Shown here piece after piece: positions 1 through 10,583 of a DNA stretch of 64,000 bases. The translations under genes and the position numbers were made by a program. Position 1 is the first letter of the stretch. Every line of letters starts with the position of its first letter. The stretch lies in the NCBI RefSeq assembly GCF_950295315.1, contig NC_080165.1:4039734-4103733 (forward strand). Reading direction: 5' to 3'. Under the pieces are notes generated by a model that did no database searches, had not been told where the DNA came from, and was given only the letters and a program-made list of their open reading frames with translations. The DNA comes from Erinaceus europaeus (lineage: Eukaryota; Chordata; Mammalia; Eulipotyphla; Erinaceidae).

Positions 1-22
1 TCATGCAGGCATGGAACCATAT

Positions 23-129
23 AAGGAGAAAAAAAGAAGAAGAAAAAAGAGGGGGCAAGGGGGAGAAAGAGAAAGAAGAGGAGGAGGAGGAGGAGAGGAA
101 GGAAGGAAGAAAGAAAAAAGAAAAAGAAA
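23..129. repeat. Purine-rich low-complexity tract
   Basis: The + strand is almost entirely A and G, with GAAA, GGA and GGAA runs. No gene or SINE body is visible next to it. Confidence 0.85.
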
Positions 130-373
130 TCCTCTGCTAATTGATAAAGATTAACAAGATCGATAGGGTCATCATACTCAAAGTATCATACAGACCCAAC
201 ACAGTTCTATCAACATTCCAGCGCTTTCTGTAAGAAAATAAAATAAGTATTACTGAATTCTGTTTGGACCCATGAAAGACCCCACATGGCGGGAGGGGAA
301 TGTTGTTTTGTTCCATTTTTTCCTTCATGATTTAGCAGTATTTTTACAAAATTGTCAGGTTTCTCTGTTGTAA

Positions 374-411
<38 letters not shown>

Positions 412-539
412 TATTAATAAGTCACCAAACCCTCCAACAAAGTTTTGTGCTGCCTCCCCAGCAATCGTTTTCACTACAATTTGCACAAAAGCCAAATAGG
501 AATAGATGGTTAGATTATATTTTTGTTAAGTTCTTTTGT
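130..539. other. No gene; contains a CA microsatellite
   Basis: The stretch holds a pure (CA)n at 377-409. The rest shows no motif I recognise. Open frames of about 60 codons here run through the CA repeat and are not credible genes. Confidence 0.6.
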
Positions 540-890
540 TTTGGTCATGTTTGCCCCATGAGTGAGTGAGACCACCCATTAGTTGGTAGATGTTCTCAAT
601 ATCTCATTTCAGTTGCGTGATATATTTCTATTGACTCTTTTCAAAATATGCAATCTTATATATATTTTTTATTACAGAGTTGTATTCAATTGAATATATA
701 TAATTTCTTTAGTTCAGTCATCTGCCAATGGGCATCAAGTTTCCTTCCATACTTTGACTATTGTCAGAAACATGCTCATGAGCATAAGGTGTAGGTGACC
801 TTTAGATCTGATGCCTACATCTTCTTCAGCTGTAGAACTAGGGCAGTTATTGCTGGATCACAAGCTATTTAAACATGTGCAGCAATAGCA
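540..890 (-). mobile_element. L1 ORF2 3' fragment, old
   Basis: On the minus strand this matches the end of L1 ORF2 and its 3' flank. The + strand 'caatgggcatcaagtttcct' and 'gactattgtcagaaacatgc' correspond to the familiar 'atgggcacttaggttgcttcc ... ggctattg' segment. It is diverged and has no open frame. Confidence 0.55.
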
Positions 891-1311
891 AGTTCAGTGA
901 CAAAGTAACAAGCAGTGAAGGAACATTTTGGCAAAAAAAGAGTAGATATTTCTCTGAAGATGACACTGAAATGATCCAGACACATGAAAAAGTGTGGATC
1001 CACTTCACTAACTAATGGGCAATGAAAATGAAGAACCCCCAAAATTGCCAGCCCACACCAGAGAGGCTGGCGGCATCAGTGACACAAGTGAGTGGTGGCT
1101 GGCATTGTTGGGGAGAATAAGGGGTCGCAGAAGGAGGGAGTTGGCCAGCTGGGGAAGGCCCTACAGCAAAGTTGGGAGGGTCCAAGGGAAGTTCAACAGG
1201 TCATATGAGTATACTAGCAGGACCAACACAACTTCAAAAAAGACCCGAGGAAATCCTAAATTTTCAGATTTGGATGAACTAGAAGCTCAGAGCAGACAAA
1301 AAAAAAAAAAG
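891..1311 (+). mobile_element. L1 ORF2 3' fragment, opposite orientation
   Basis: The + strand resembles the L1 ORF2 region 'atttctc..aagatgac...cacatgaaaaa', followed by a degraded 'acaagtg..ggtggctggcattg...gagaataagg'. It ends at an A-run (1300-1310). The 161-codon open frame that crosses it continues into the next SINE, so it is fortuitous. Together with the preceding minus fragment it makes an inverted L1 pair. Confidence 0.45.
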
Positions 1312-1317
1312 CAATTA

Positions 1318-1506
1318 TGTGGGGGCTCAGCAGTGGTGCACCAGCTAGAACACATGTGCTACAATGTGCAAGGCCCTTGGGGGTTCAAGCCCCCAGGCCC
1401 CACATTTGAGGGTATCTTCAGAGGAGATGAGGCAGTGCTGCAGGTGTCTTTCTTTTTCCCTAGCTGCCACCTTCCCTGTATATCTCTGTTGAATAAATAA
1501 ATACAT
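1318..1506 (+). mobile_element. SINE, family B
   Basis: It has a tRNA-like head ('cagtggtgcaccagctagaa'), a B-box-like 'gggttcaagccccc', the 'gaggcagtgctgcaggtgtc' core, a CT-rich stretch and an 'aataaataaatac' tail. It abuts the A-run of the L1 piece upstream. Confidence 0.85.
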
Positions 1507-3690
1507 AGGAAAGGAGTAGTGGAGCTGTCCTGGCCAAGTCTTTTCTGTGACTCCTCCCTTTTCTCTTGATTTCTATCATTATCAAACAATTAAGTAACTA
1601 AATAGGTGCAAATAATCAGGCCAAGTGTGGATGGAAAGACTAAACACACAGCTGAATGTTCAAAGCAGGGGAGAAAAGTATTTTCCCCCCTCTCTCCCAA
1701 ATATTTTGCTATTTAGTATGAATAAGAATAATTCCACTGGTTCTAAAGTGACTTCATTTTATTTCCAGTGAAGATAGCAAAGATAGCACTTGCCAAAATA
1801 ACATTAAATAACAGCACATCGATTATGCTGATAAACTAGTATTTTATTAAAAATTAAACTATCTTGAATATAAGCCTAGCTTTAAAAACAGTATAAAACA
1901 TCCACATTTTGAATCTGACTGTATTACATAATTTCTTAAATAGAATGAATAGTATCATGACAGGGAAGAAAGCCAGAAAGCAACAAATCCCTTATGTTAA
2001 AAAACTTGATTGTACAGACCTTCTTGGTTTTCAGGGAAATTTTATGTGTGTTGGAGAATTCCAAAGGCATCTGTTCTAGACAGATAGATGTTCATGGTTT
2101 CAACTTAACATTCTAGAAAGGAGAGCCAAAGAGAAAAGTTAATTGAGGGGGAAATGTTGAGCCCAGTGTGAGGTCAAAGGAGTTATTACAAACAGAACAG
2201 TCTAAAGAAACAAAAAAAGAAGAAGAATTGTTGCAAAGTTCTTGTAACCACAACCTCAGTGTTCTCAATATTAATATACTTCTAAGGACCATTTATTTCA
2301 TCTTTTCCCAGACAGACAGCAGTAACAACATACAGAATGTTCAGGAAATAAATGCAAGACAAAGCAGGAATTAGAAGTGAGGTCAAGCTAAAACATGAAT
2401 GATTAACATTTTCTTTTGCTCATGTCTAGATGTTATTAAAGCATGATGGGTTTAAACTTGGTGTGTACTCTGTCAGCCCTCTGAGTTCTCTGCAGATACC
2501 TGTGATCCATTTGGAAGTAACAGGAAAACCAGAGAGAGACACTTTGTCCACTGCATTATATTTCCAGAGCAGGTGGATTCAGTGTGGAGAGTGGCAACAT
2601 CAGACAGGAAGGCCCAACTAACTGAAAGTTTATGTTGCTAAAAATCCACTGCCTGGCAATGATTGTGCAACATTTGTACCACAGCTAAATAGTTACAGGG
2701 TCCTCTAGCCACTAAATCTGAAACAGAGGACAAGTTGGTTACATTTCTTGGATCGCTTATTAAAATTCATCTTACTTACTCATAGTGTCTCATTCCAAAT
2801 TAGACAGATTGTTTTAAATTTTACATTCATGGTTACCATAATCATAAATCCCTTATTAGATACATTCATATTTTGCCATCGAGACAAGGAACAGTTCATA
2901 CATCTGAAGAACAGTGGCTACCTGACTGTAATTGCACTGTTGTTGGACCAGCTACAAAAATATTGATACATTCATAGATATTTTCCCTGTTTTATTCCTT
3001 TTATTCTTTTATCACTTTGGAGTCGGCTAAAAGTGATCTTGCAGTTACCTAGTGAGAGCTTGTAAATTAAAAAATAGATGGAGACAAAAACAAATAAACA
3101 AACAAAACACCTGAAAATGACACAGCATTATGGTGGCATATTGTAGAATAGTACTCAATGTCGCGTTAGGTTACTGCAGGTGACCTCCTCTGTATGATTT
3201 TATCTTCTTTGATTGCTCAGAAAATTGCCTTTTATTTTGTACTAATGCCTATATTTTACCAGCAGAGATAATTTTTTATTAGAAAGTCACTTTTGAATAA
3301 GCTAATCAATCCCCTAAAATCCCTCAGGGTCAAGGAAACATAATTGCATGTTTGCCTACATTAGTTTAATGAAATTGCTAAATTCCTAATGCCTAAATAG
3401 CTCAGCTGAAATTACAGCTGGCTTGCAATTTAATGTAAAGTAATTAACATATAAGAAAAAAGCTTGATAAAAATTAATGTAGACAAATTTCTAAATAGGT
3501 GAGCTTTTTAAAAAAAAACACTGATTTTAAAACAGTATACTTAAAATTGATCATGTACATTAGATACCAAATTTCTTGTATACAGACACATATAATTAAA
3601 TGTTCATCAGAAACTGGAAAACAGCAAAGCAAATATGAAGTTTGATAGTTTTGCACTTATAAACAGTATTTCAATTATTAAGAAAATATT
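1507..3690. other. Non-repetitive sequence, no gene seen
   Basis: About 2.2 kb with no recognisable mobile element, splice-bounded open frame or RNA gene. Short open frames (60-72 codons) have no recognisable domain. The part at 3295-3480 is rich in TAAT and CAGCTG motifs and is described as a possible regulatory element. Confidence 0.5.
3295..3480. promoter_or_regulatory. Candidate conserved regulatory element (speculative)
   Basis: The sequence has an octamer-like 'taattgcat' (3341-3349), two CAGCTG E-boxes twelve bases apart (3403-3408 and 3415-3420) and a 'taattaac' homeodomain-type site (3441-3448), in non-repeat DNA. This composition is common in developmental enhancers. No conservation data were available, so this is inference only. 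Confidence 0.2.
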
Positions 3691-3771
3691 ACAGAGCTCT
3701 CTTTGGATAGGCATCTTTGCTTCTTTTGGGTATCTGCCCAGGAGAGTAACTGCCTCTGGGCTGAAGTAACT

Positions 3772-3940
3772 GGGCTGAAGAGACAGCATAACGGTTATGC
3801 AAAGAGACTTTCATGCCTTGCAGCTCCAAAGTCTCACGTTCAGTCTCCAGCAACATAATGATCCAGAGCTGAGCAGGGCTCTGGTAGCTCTCTGTGTGTG
3901 TCTGTCGGTCATTAAACATAAATAAATACACAAACAAACA
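3772..3940 (+). mobile_element. SINE, family C
   Basis: It carries the C signature 'gacagcataacggttatgca', 'gactttcatgcc', 'cagagctgagcagggctctg', then a GT-rich stretch and an A-rich tail of (AAAT)n type. A small minus-strand L1-like piece ('tttgggtatctgcccagga') precedes it. Confidence 0.8.
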
Positions 3941-3950
3941 AATAAATACA

Positions 3951-4078
3951 TGTGGGGGGAGGTGGCATAATAGTTATGCAAAAAGACTCTCATGCCTGAG
4001 GCTTCCAAGTCCCAGTTCAACCCACTGTCCCAGCATAAGCCAGAAGTATAATTATTATTAATAATAATAAACTAAAAA
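3951..4078 (+). mobile_element. SINE, family C, second copy in tandem
   Basis: It has 'ggtggcataatagttatgca', 'gactctcatgcctgaggctt' and 'agtcccagttcaac', with a tail of ATT and AAT repeats. It begins directly after the tail of the previous C copy, so the two are head-to-tail. Confidence 0.8.
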
Positions 4079-4190
4079 AATTAAGAAAAGGAATCGTGTT
4101 AAGTGAGATAAGGCAAAAGGAGAAGGGCAACTGTAGATAGTCTCACATAGAGTTGGAACTTGAGAAAACAAGGAAAAAAAGGAAAGTATT
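4079..4190 (+). mobile_element. L1 3' end fragment
   Basis: The string 'gtgttaagtgagataaggca' followed by 'tagtctcacatagagttgga' is the L1 segment around the end of ORF2 and the start of the 3' UTR. The region to 4439 is probably its degraded continuation, but I cannot align it by eye. Confidence 0.5.
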
Positions 4191-4439
4191 GCATGCATTT
4201 TAGTCTATGTGGCGCATGACAGCAAAGGCAAGGTCTCTGGGGAATAAGAAGGGGTCAAAAAGGATGGCGAGGACCTGGTGGTCCAGGTGTGCCAAAGCGG
4301 AGAAGACGCCAAGTTGGGAGTAAGGATGTCTTGCACCCACAAGCCATGAGCAGATAGAATTTTTACCTCTGAGTCAACAGCTGGCACTAGCCCCCTCACC
4401 AGTAAAATAAAATGATGTCAAATTAACAAAAGAAAGAAA

Positions 4440-4700
4440 GAAAAGGTTAAAAACTCTCCAAACTTTTTTCCACAGAAGCCAGACCAGTTTCATTCCCACC
4501 AGGGCCCATCCCAGGGATCTTTTCCCTTTGCCTTCTCGCCAACATTTGTCATTTCCTGTTTGGTTGATGGAAGCCATTTTCTTGTGGTCTTGATTTCCTG
4601 TTCTTTACTGATAAGAGATAGGGAACATTTTTATTTTTCATATTCTTAGGGATCATCTGAATGTCTTTTTTCCATATTTTTTTTTTTTACTGGGCTATTT
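4440..4700 (-). mobile_element. L1 ORF2 fragment
   Basis: The + strand runs 'ccagaccagtttcattccca', 'ccttctcgccaacatttgtc' and 'cttgtggtcttgatttcctg', the order found in the L1 ORF2 3' part read on the minus strand. It is diverged, with no open frame. Confidence 0.6.
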
Positions 4701-5284
4701 ATTGTTTTGGTGTTAAAATTAACTTGAAAGGTAAAAAATATTTACCTAATGAGAATAAAATGTAATAGTTGTAGATGTGATTTTTAAAAAATTGTTTAAA
4801 TTATTGTGATATTTATTTCACCAATAAAATTAGTAATTACAGAAATGAATACTTAAAGTTGAGAGCATTTCTAAATGACATTTTCATAATGACATTATGA
4901 GAGTAAAAGCAAGTATGAATATTGTCAAAAGCTATGAAATAACATACTTAAAGATACTTTAATTGCCGTGTTTGTCTTTTACCCAATAATTTTATTTTTT
5001 GGTAACTACACAATGGGCATAACCAAGATATGAAGAATATATACAATATAGTTAATAATCAATTATCAGTGTGTCAGAATATTTTTCCATAATGAAATAC
5101 TTGATTTATTTCTAGGAAGAAGAATAATTCATTGCATAGTATTAAGTCATAATAAAAATATTTCAAGACATGGTATGAAGGCCAATGGAACAAAAAAATG
5201 TAAAGTCATTGTAATTTCCATGGAGTAGAATTTATATTATTTATAATAATCATCTTTGGGTAATATGCTTTACAACTTCAGTTT
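4701..5284. other. AT-rich sequence, nothing recognised
   Basis: Very AT-rich DNA with no clear element. Some of it may be a decayed upstream part of the L1 that is recognisable from 5285. Confidence 0.5.
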
Positions 5285-5390
5285 ATATTACAAAGAAATA
5301 GTAATCAAAAAAGCATAATACTCTATAACAAGTGGACACTTAGCCAATGAAACAGAATTTGGGATCCCAGAAATAAATCCACATGCATAT

Positions 5391-5393
<3 letters not shown>

Positions 5394-5451
<58 letters not shown>
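5394..5451. repeat. (AT)n microsatellite
   Basis: A pure AT dinucleotide run inside the L1 ORF2 fragment. It appears to have grown from the short 'catatat' stretch normally present there. Confidence 0.95.
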
Positions 5452-5453
<2 letters not shown>

Positions 5454-5648
5454 AAGAGACCAAAACAGTTCAATGGGGAAAAAAGATCTCTTCAACATAT
5501 AGTGCTGGCAGAAATTGACAGGTACCTGTAGAAACACCAAACTAGATAACCAGTAAACTCTCACACCAACCTCAGCTCCAAATGCACCAGAAACATGGCT
5601 ATCAGGCCAGAGAGCTACAGGTGACACAGAATAAATAACAAGCCAGTG

Positions 5649-5928
5649 GGAGTCGGGCTGTACCACAGCGGGTTAAGCGCAGGTGGCACAAAGCACAAGG
5701 ACCTGCATAAGGATCCCGGTTTGAACCCCGGCTCCCCACCTGCAGGGGAGTCGCTTCACAGGCGGTGAAGCTGGTCTGCAGGTGTCTCTCTTTCTCTCCT
5801 CCTCTCTGTCTTCCCCTCCTCTCTCCATTTCTCTCTGTCCTACCCAACAACAACAACAACAATAAAACAACAAGGGCAACAAAAGGGAATAAATAAATAA
5901 AATAAATATTAAAAAAATAAAAAATAAT
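5649..5928 (+). mobile_element. SINE, family A, with 15-bp TSD
   Basis: A full copy: head 'gggagtcgggctgtaccaca', 'gcgggttaagcgcaggtgg', B-box-like 'ggtttgaaccc', core 'ggggagtcgcttcacaggcg', CT-rich block, 'caacaacaacaa' and an AATAAATA tail. It is flanked by perfect direct repeats 'aataacaagccagtg' at 5634-5648 and 5929-5943, which prove insertion into the L1. Confidence 0.97.
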
Positions 5929-6044
5929 AATAACAAGCCAGTGCAACAGTGCAGTCCCTTAACAACAGAGAGGCATTTAGAGCTTCAACCCCACGGGTAT
6001 GTGAAGTAAAAACAGACTGAAATGAATGAGACTTCATCAAACTA

Positions 6045-6047
<3 letters not shown>

Positions 6048-6092
<45 letters not shown>
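6048..6092. repeat. (AT)n microsatellite
   Basis: A second pure AT run within the same L1 fragment. Confidence 0.95.
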
Positions 6093-6095
<3 letters not shown>

Positions 6096-6225
6096 CCTAC
6101 TACACAAGGATCATCAGGCAACCCACTAAATGAGAAAAGATATTTGCACATCACACAGATGACAAGTGATTAGGTGACTGATACAACAGCACTGAAAGAA
6201 ACAGACATTCAGCATTCTAGTCTTT

Positions 6226-6960
6226 CATCTTTTTTTTTTTTTTAAAGCTGAGATGTATGGAGTGCTAAGTCCCTACTTATTTGTGCACCTTTCATGTAAT
6301 TCGTTCAGCAGATACCAGAAACAAAATCTTGCATGAGACCTCCCAACTAGCACCAACTTCACAACGGTGCCTGGGGCCATCATTAAATACACAAATTGTG
6401 TGACTTCCATAATGGGCTTGCAATGGGTAAAAATGCTCCGGAATATTCCATGCTTTCAGATGAGTGCCAATATCTTCTGTAGTCCCAATATACAAATGTG
6501 AACAGGATGTATTAGGAGAAAAGCCCAAGGCTGTTTCCACAACATAAAGAGCCATCAGGACCAGGGTGATTGCAATATCATTCTTGCACGAACTCGGTAG
6601 GACACAGACCCTCCCTCCGTCCATGTGGGGTTCCAGAGTCACCATGTAGCAAGTCACAACTGACCTGTTGGAACAAATTAATGAAAAGAAAACCTGTGAT
6701 TATTTCTGAGGGAAAATTTCAGTAGAAGTCTAGATGTATTTTTACCAACAAAAGAAAAGATTTTAAAGCATTTCAGGTTAGAAATCACTTGCAAAGCAAC
6801 ATGTAAAATCCCTTATGCACACGTCCTAAACAAAATCACTTTGATGAGATTTACGAATCATATGTAAAGGAAGGAGGTGAGAAATGTGGATAAAATAACA
6901 GGCACTTGCTTTGGGTGCCACCCAACACTGACCATTTTGCCACTGTAGAATTTCTCTTTC
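6226..6960. other. Unassigned segment starting at a poly-T; possible old minus-strand retrocopy
   Basis: A 14-base T run at 6230-6243 could be the poly(A) tail of something inserted on the minus strand. A 121-codon minus frame (6292-6657) is open, but it has no domain I recognise and lengths like this occur by chance in a window this size. I treat it as non-coding unless a search says otherwise. Confidence 0.35.
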
Positions 6961-7127
6961 TCTTCTCTCTCTCTCCCTCTCCCTCTCCCTCTCCCTCTCC
7001 CTCTCCCTCTCCCTCTCCCTCTCCCTCTCCCTCTCTCTCCCCCTCTCCCTCTCCCCCCTCCCCCTCCCTCCTCTCTCTCTCCTCTCTCTCTCTCCTCTCA
7101 CTCTCTCTTTTCTCTTTCTCTCTTTCT
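6961..7127. repeat. (CTCTCC)n / CT-rich tract
   Basis: The hexamer CTCCCT repeats more than ten times and grades into CT and CCT runs. The long Ser-Pro and Arg-Glu open frames on the two strands are translations of this repeat. Confidence 0.95.
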
Positions 7128-7633
7128 TATCTGAAAATTTTAGCCAGAACAGTAAAGTCCAGAAAATTACCCAGAATAGGTAGCTGCCAGACAGATTAGA
7201 TGACAAAGATGACACATGGATTTTACACAGGCTTCCATGGGTATGCACATCTAAAAGTATTGATAAATTATGACTCAGTCTAGATCAGATATACCATTGC
7301 TGTCTACAGCTGAATGACCAACTGATTCCTTGCCCATAATGGGACATTTTCTTAATTCAACCCTAACAGTTTTAGTTTCCACAGTTCCAATAGGGTTGTA
7401 GTAGATACGCTTGTATTTACGGACAGTATTGTGTGATTACTAATCACTGCTTCCAATCGCATGGAAGCAAAGGATTGGATTTTAATCACTATTGTTAACA
7501 CTTCAGTGTTTAGACTTGAGCTAGTAACTCAGTTCAGTCCCTAGAGATAGGGGGCACAGTCATATCCAAGTCAACTTATACGAAGAGAAGAAAAAATCAA
7601 GCTCAGTTAGAACGTGAAATATAAGACAGTTAA
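7128..7633. other. Non-repetitive stretch with palindromic motifs
   Basis: No mobile element is recognised. It contains a 15-base palindrome (7433-7447) next to a small inverted repeat (7448-7469), described in the findings. Confidence 0.5.
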
Positions 7634-7797
7634 AAGGCGGGAGACACAGCAGCTCACTGAGTTAGAGGGCATGTTGCTTGGCCATGTGCACAAGCCAAGA
7701 TGAAGCCCAGCCTCACTGCATCTGAACAAACACTGGAGCTGTGATCTCTCCCTCTCTCTCTCTCCCTCTCTCTCTCTCCCTCTCTCTCTCTCTCTCG
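7634..7797 (+). mobile_element. SINE, family D, with CT tail
   Basis: It has the D pattern: 'acacagcagctcactgagtt', 'gccatgtgcacaagccaaga', 'tgaagcccagcctcactgca', then an extended CT microsatellite (7747-7797). Confidence 0.65.
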
Positions 7798-7904
7798 TAC
7801 TAAAAAGCTGTTGGATTTTGAATTCACTTTTTAAAGTGTTACATATATTGAGATGTTTAGAGACCGTTCCTCTAAATACCAATAGGCCCACTCATATTTT
7901 GCAG

Positions 7905-7985
7905 AAAACTGAGCAGTTTTATACATGTACCAACAACTGTCTCTACCATAAACCATTAATACCCCCCAATAAAAAAATTAAAATA
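7905..7985 (+). mobile_element. L1 3' UTR end
   Basis: 'acatgtaccaacaactgtct', 'ataaaccattaatacccccc' and 'aataaa' match the terminal L1 3' UTR also seen at 21895-22060 and 57180-57265. Only the last part is present. Confidence 0.6.
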
Positions 7986-8969
7986 AGTTCTTGGGCCTTA
8001 AGGAAAACATATAAACAAACAACCTAAGAGGAAAAAAAAAAAAAAACACAAACTTGAAAATTAATAGACAATTAAATGTGAGTAAATACTGAGCTCATTA
8101 AATAAATAATTATATTCAGGTTCAGAATTCCATTTGCAAATATTTGTCAGCTGATATTCCTGATAGGATCCTAGAATTTGGGGGTTGACTGTAGTTTATG
8201 TTGCTACACACTTCTAAGCAGTAAAACACAGACACTAAATTCTGACTAGCAACAGAACCTATGAGAGTATACTTTTGAACTTTGTGAAATGAAATATATT
8301 TTAAAAGGTTCCTTTATTTCCTTTGATATTCAACCTTGATCAATTTTCATTTGAGGAGGCAATTATGAAATCCCCAGAGCCCCCAAAACAACATAATTAG
8401 ACATTCGAGCAGAAATTCAAACAAAATAAATGCCCATTTACCAAAGAAAATGATGTGACCATCTTGCCTTTTGTCTAAGTGCATTGATCATTTTAATTAC
8501 AAATCATGGGAAAAGTAAAAAGAATCATAGCATTCGGTACATAGCATGTGTGTGTGCGTATTTTTATACTTTTGAGTGTGGTAGGCAACCGGCAACATTA
8601 TTATCATGTGATTTGATTTTAAAATACCATCTATATATTGGGAATACACTGTTTTTTCAAATTATACACGTTTACATTCTCTGTGCGTGGGGAGAGGCTA
8701 TCGGATAAAAAGAATTATATTTTTGCTAATTCTGAAAGCAAGATAGTAATTTGTTGAGCACAGGAATTTTGCCCTGTGAGGTTATTGAAAGTCTTTGTGA
8801 ACTGGAGAGGAATTGTATCTAGGAGTCTGCTGGCCTTCTCTTGGACTGAAAGTGGGGATGCACAAAGGAGAAGCCATGGGACTGTCATGCAACCCTCAGA
8901 CACTCTGCCACTGACTTAGCCCAAAGGCTAAGCCCCTTCAGTCTGAAAGTTACAATGTAGTCGGTATAT
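7986..8969. other. Non-repetitive sequence, no gene seen
   Basis: About 1 kb without a recognisable element. Short open frames at 8484-8708 (+) and 8715-8903 (-) show no domain and no splice context. Confidence 0.5.
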
Positions 8970-9114
8970 TTAGGGGTGGGGAAGTTAGCGTAATAGTTAT
9001 GCAAAATGGCTTTCATGCCTGAGGCTTCCAAGTCCCAGGTACAACCACCATAAACCAAAGCTGAGCATTTCTCCTCCTTCTCCTCCTCCTCCTCCTCCTC
9101 CTCCTCCTTCTTCT

Positions 9115-9171
<57 letters not shown>

Positions 9172-9182
9172 AAAAAAAAAAA
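8970..9182 (+). mobile_element. SINE, family C, with composite microsatellite tail
   Basis: The C body ('agcgtaatagttatgcaaaa', 'ctttcatgcctgaggcttcc') is followed by (TCC)n, (TC)n, (CA)n and an A-run over 9071-9182. The microsatellites sit where C copies carry a short CT stretch. Confidence 0.8.
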
Positions 9183-9325
9183 CTAATAAGAATACTTTTA
9201 AAAAGAAATATAATTTACCCTTTGTAAAAATAAATGAAGGATTATTAGATAGCAGTGATGTAGGTCACATACTTCTCTGCTTTTTGGCCATCATTGGAGC
9301 TCAGGGCCTGAATCATGCACCTTAT

Positions 9326-9424
9326 TGTCTCCTCTCCTTTCCTCTCCCCTCTCCTCCCTCCTCCTCCCCTCCTCCTCTCCTCCTCTTCACTCCTCTCTTC
9401 TCCCTTCTCTCTCTCCGTGTGTGT

Positions 9425-9492
<68 letters not shown>

Positions 9493-9502
9493 TGTGTGTG
9501 TG
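9326..9502. repeat. CT-rich tract followed by (GT)n
   Basis: CT and CCT runs (9326-9412) pass into GT repeats (9413-9502). Open frames here are the repeat read in six frames. Confidence 0.95.
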
Positions 9503-9536
9503 AATAGAGACACTTGCACCATAGCACCAAACTCCA

Positions 9537-9768
9537 GGGGGTCGGGCGGTGGCGCAGTGGGTTAAGCGCATGTGGCGCAAAGCGCAGGGACCAGCGTAAG
9601 GATCCCGGTTCGAGCCCCCGGCTCCCCACCTGCAGGGGAGTCGCTTCACAGGCAGTGAAGCAGGTCTGCAGGTGTCTATCTTTCTCTCCCCTTCTCTGTC
9701 TTCCCCTCCTCTCTCCATTTCTCTCTGTCCTATCCAACAACGAAAAAAAAAAAAAAAAAAAAAAAAAA
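9537..9768 (+). mobile_element. SINE, family A, with near-consensus Pol III promoter
   Basis: The A box TGGCGCAGTGGG (9550-9561) fits TRGCNNAGYNGG, and GGTTCGAGCCC (9607-9617) fits the B box start GGTTCGA. The core and CT-rich part are intact and end in a long A-run (9743-9768). Flanks 'aaactccag' and 'aaactccgg' look like a short TSD. This is among the least decayed A copies here, so it is likely young. Confidence 0.95.
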
Positions 9769-9769
9769 C

Positions 9770-9885
9770 TCCGGGGGCTTCAGCCACGCTGCTGAGGACC
9801 AGAGCTTTGAACTCTGGTCGTTTTGCATGATAGCATCTGGGCTTTAGCGGCTGTACCACATGACCCACTGCTTTTATTTTTTTCT
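9770..9885 (-). mobile_element. SINE-like fragment, family C/D type
   Basis: The + strand 'ccagagctttgaactctggt', 'ttttgcatgatagcatctgg' and 'ggctgtaccacatgacccac' resembles the reverse complement of a tRNA-like SINE head. The A copy at 9537-9768 probably inserted into it. Confidence 0.45.
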
Positions 9886-9979
9886 TTTTCACTATATTAA
9901 CCAATCAAGAGTACGGGAACTATGCTGGGTAATTTGAATTAATGAGTCATCTATATTGATGATTTTGCAAAATGTCTGT

Positions 9980-10110
9980 TCATTTATTAATGAGATCCAG
10001 AGAGAGATTCATAGGGAGAAAAGGAGCATTACGCCTGTGCGCTGTAGGGAATTGAGCTCAGGACTTCATGCTCACAAACGAGTCATTCTACCCACTCAGT
10101 CATCCCCCAC
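9980..10110 (-). mobile_element. SINE-like fragment, family D type
   Basis: 'agagagagattcatagggag', 'gggaattgagctcaggactt' and 'cattctacccactcagtcat' follow the order GA-rich tail, B-box complement, head complement of a minus-strand SINE. Confidence 0.45.
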
Positions 10111-10367
10111 ACAGTAACGTTACAGCGTTTTGAAAATAATCTTCACATTTCACAATGAAGAACTTGAACAAATGAATCATGGTTCACAGTGAGACCTTCT
10201 GGAGACAGTGTCATATTTCACAATGAACTGGAGAATCATTTTATTTTCCTAAAGATGAAAGGGGAGGACACTCTGTGCCCCAGACCTGCACATGGCTCTG
10301 CTCAGTCTGCAGCAAACCTGCCCCGAAAAGGGAATCTCTGGATGCATTTGCTTTAAATGGGAGAAAA

Positions 10368-10583
10368 GGACCCCGGTGGAGGTGGTACACCTGGTTAAGT
10401 GAACACATTACAGTGTGCAAGGACCCAGGTTCAAGTCCCCTAGTCCCCACCTGCGGGGGAGGGGAGGATTCTTCACGAGTGGTGAAGCAAGGGAGTAGGT
10501 ATCTCTCTGCCTCTCTCCTTCTCTAGCTCCTGCTTGTTTGTTTGGCAGTCTCTATCCAAGAAATAAATAAATACATAAATAAG
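10368..10583 (+). mobile_element. SINE, family B
   Basis: It has 'ggtggtacacctggttaagt', 'gtgtgcaaggacccaggttc', 'gtccccacctgcggggga', 'gtggtgaagcaagg', a CT-rich block and an (AAAT)n tail. A small insertion lies in the core. Confidence 0.9.

Larger units (their letters stand above)
5285..6225 (+). mobile_element. L1 ORF2 fragment interrupted by an A SINE and two AT repeats
   Basis: The order 'aaatagtaatcaaaaaagca', 'gccaatgaaacagaatttgg', 'cagaaataaatccacatgca', 'gttcaatggggaaaaaagat' and, further on, 'ctactaaatgagaaaagata'-like sequence matches the RT-distal part of L1 ORF2. An AT run sits where L1 normally has 'catatatggtcaat', and a second lies at 6048-6092. A SINE with perfect TSDs splits it at 5649-5928. 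All frames are broken. Confidence 0.8.

Noticed and set aside
1015..1500. A 161-codon plus frame
   Set aside because: Its first part is L1 remnant, it passes through an A-run, and its end is a B SINE, so it is not a gene.
9550..9617. A tRNA gene, based on A and B boxes
   Set aside because: The boxes belong to a SINE with a CT-rich and A-rich tail. The cloverleaf is not maintained and the same unit recurs a dozen times in the window.
9245..9904. A 219-codon minus-strand open frame with His-Thr and Glu-Arg runs
   Set aside because: It is the translation of GT and CT microsatellites joined to an A SINE. No domain is present.
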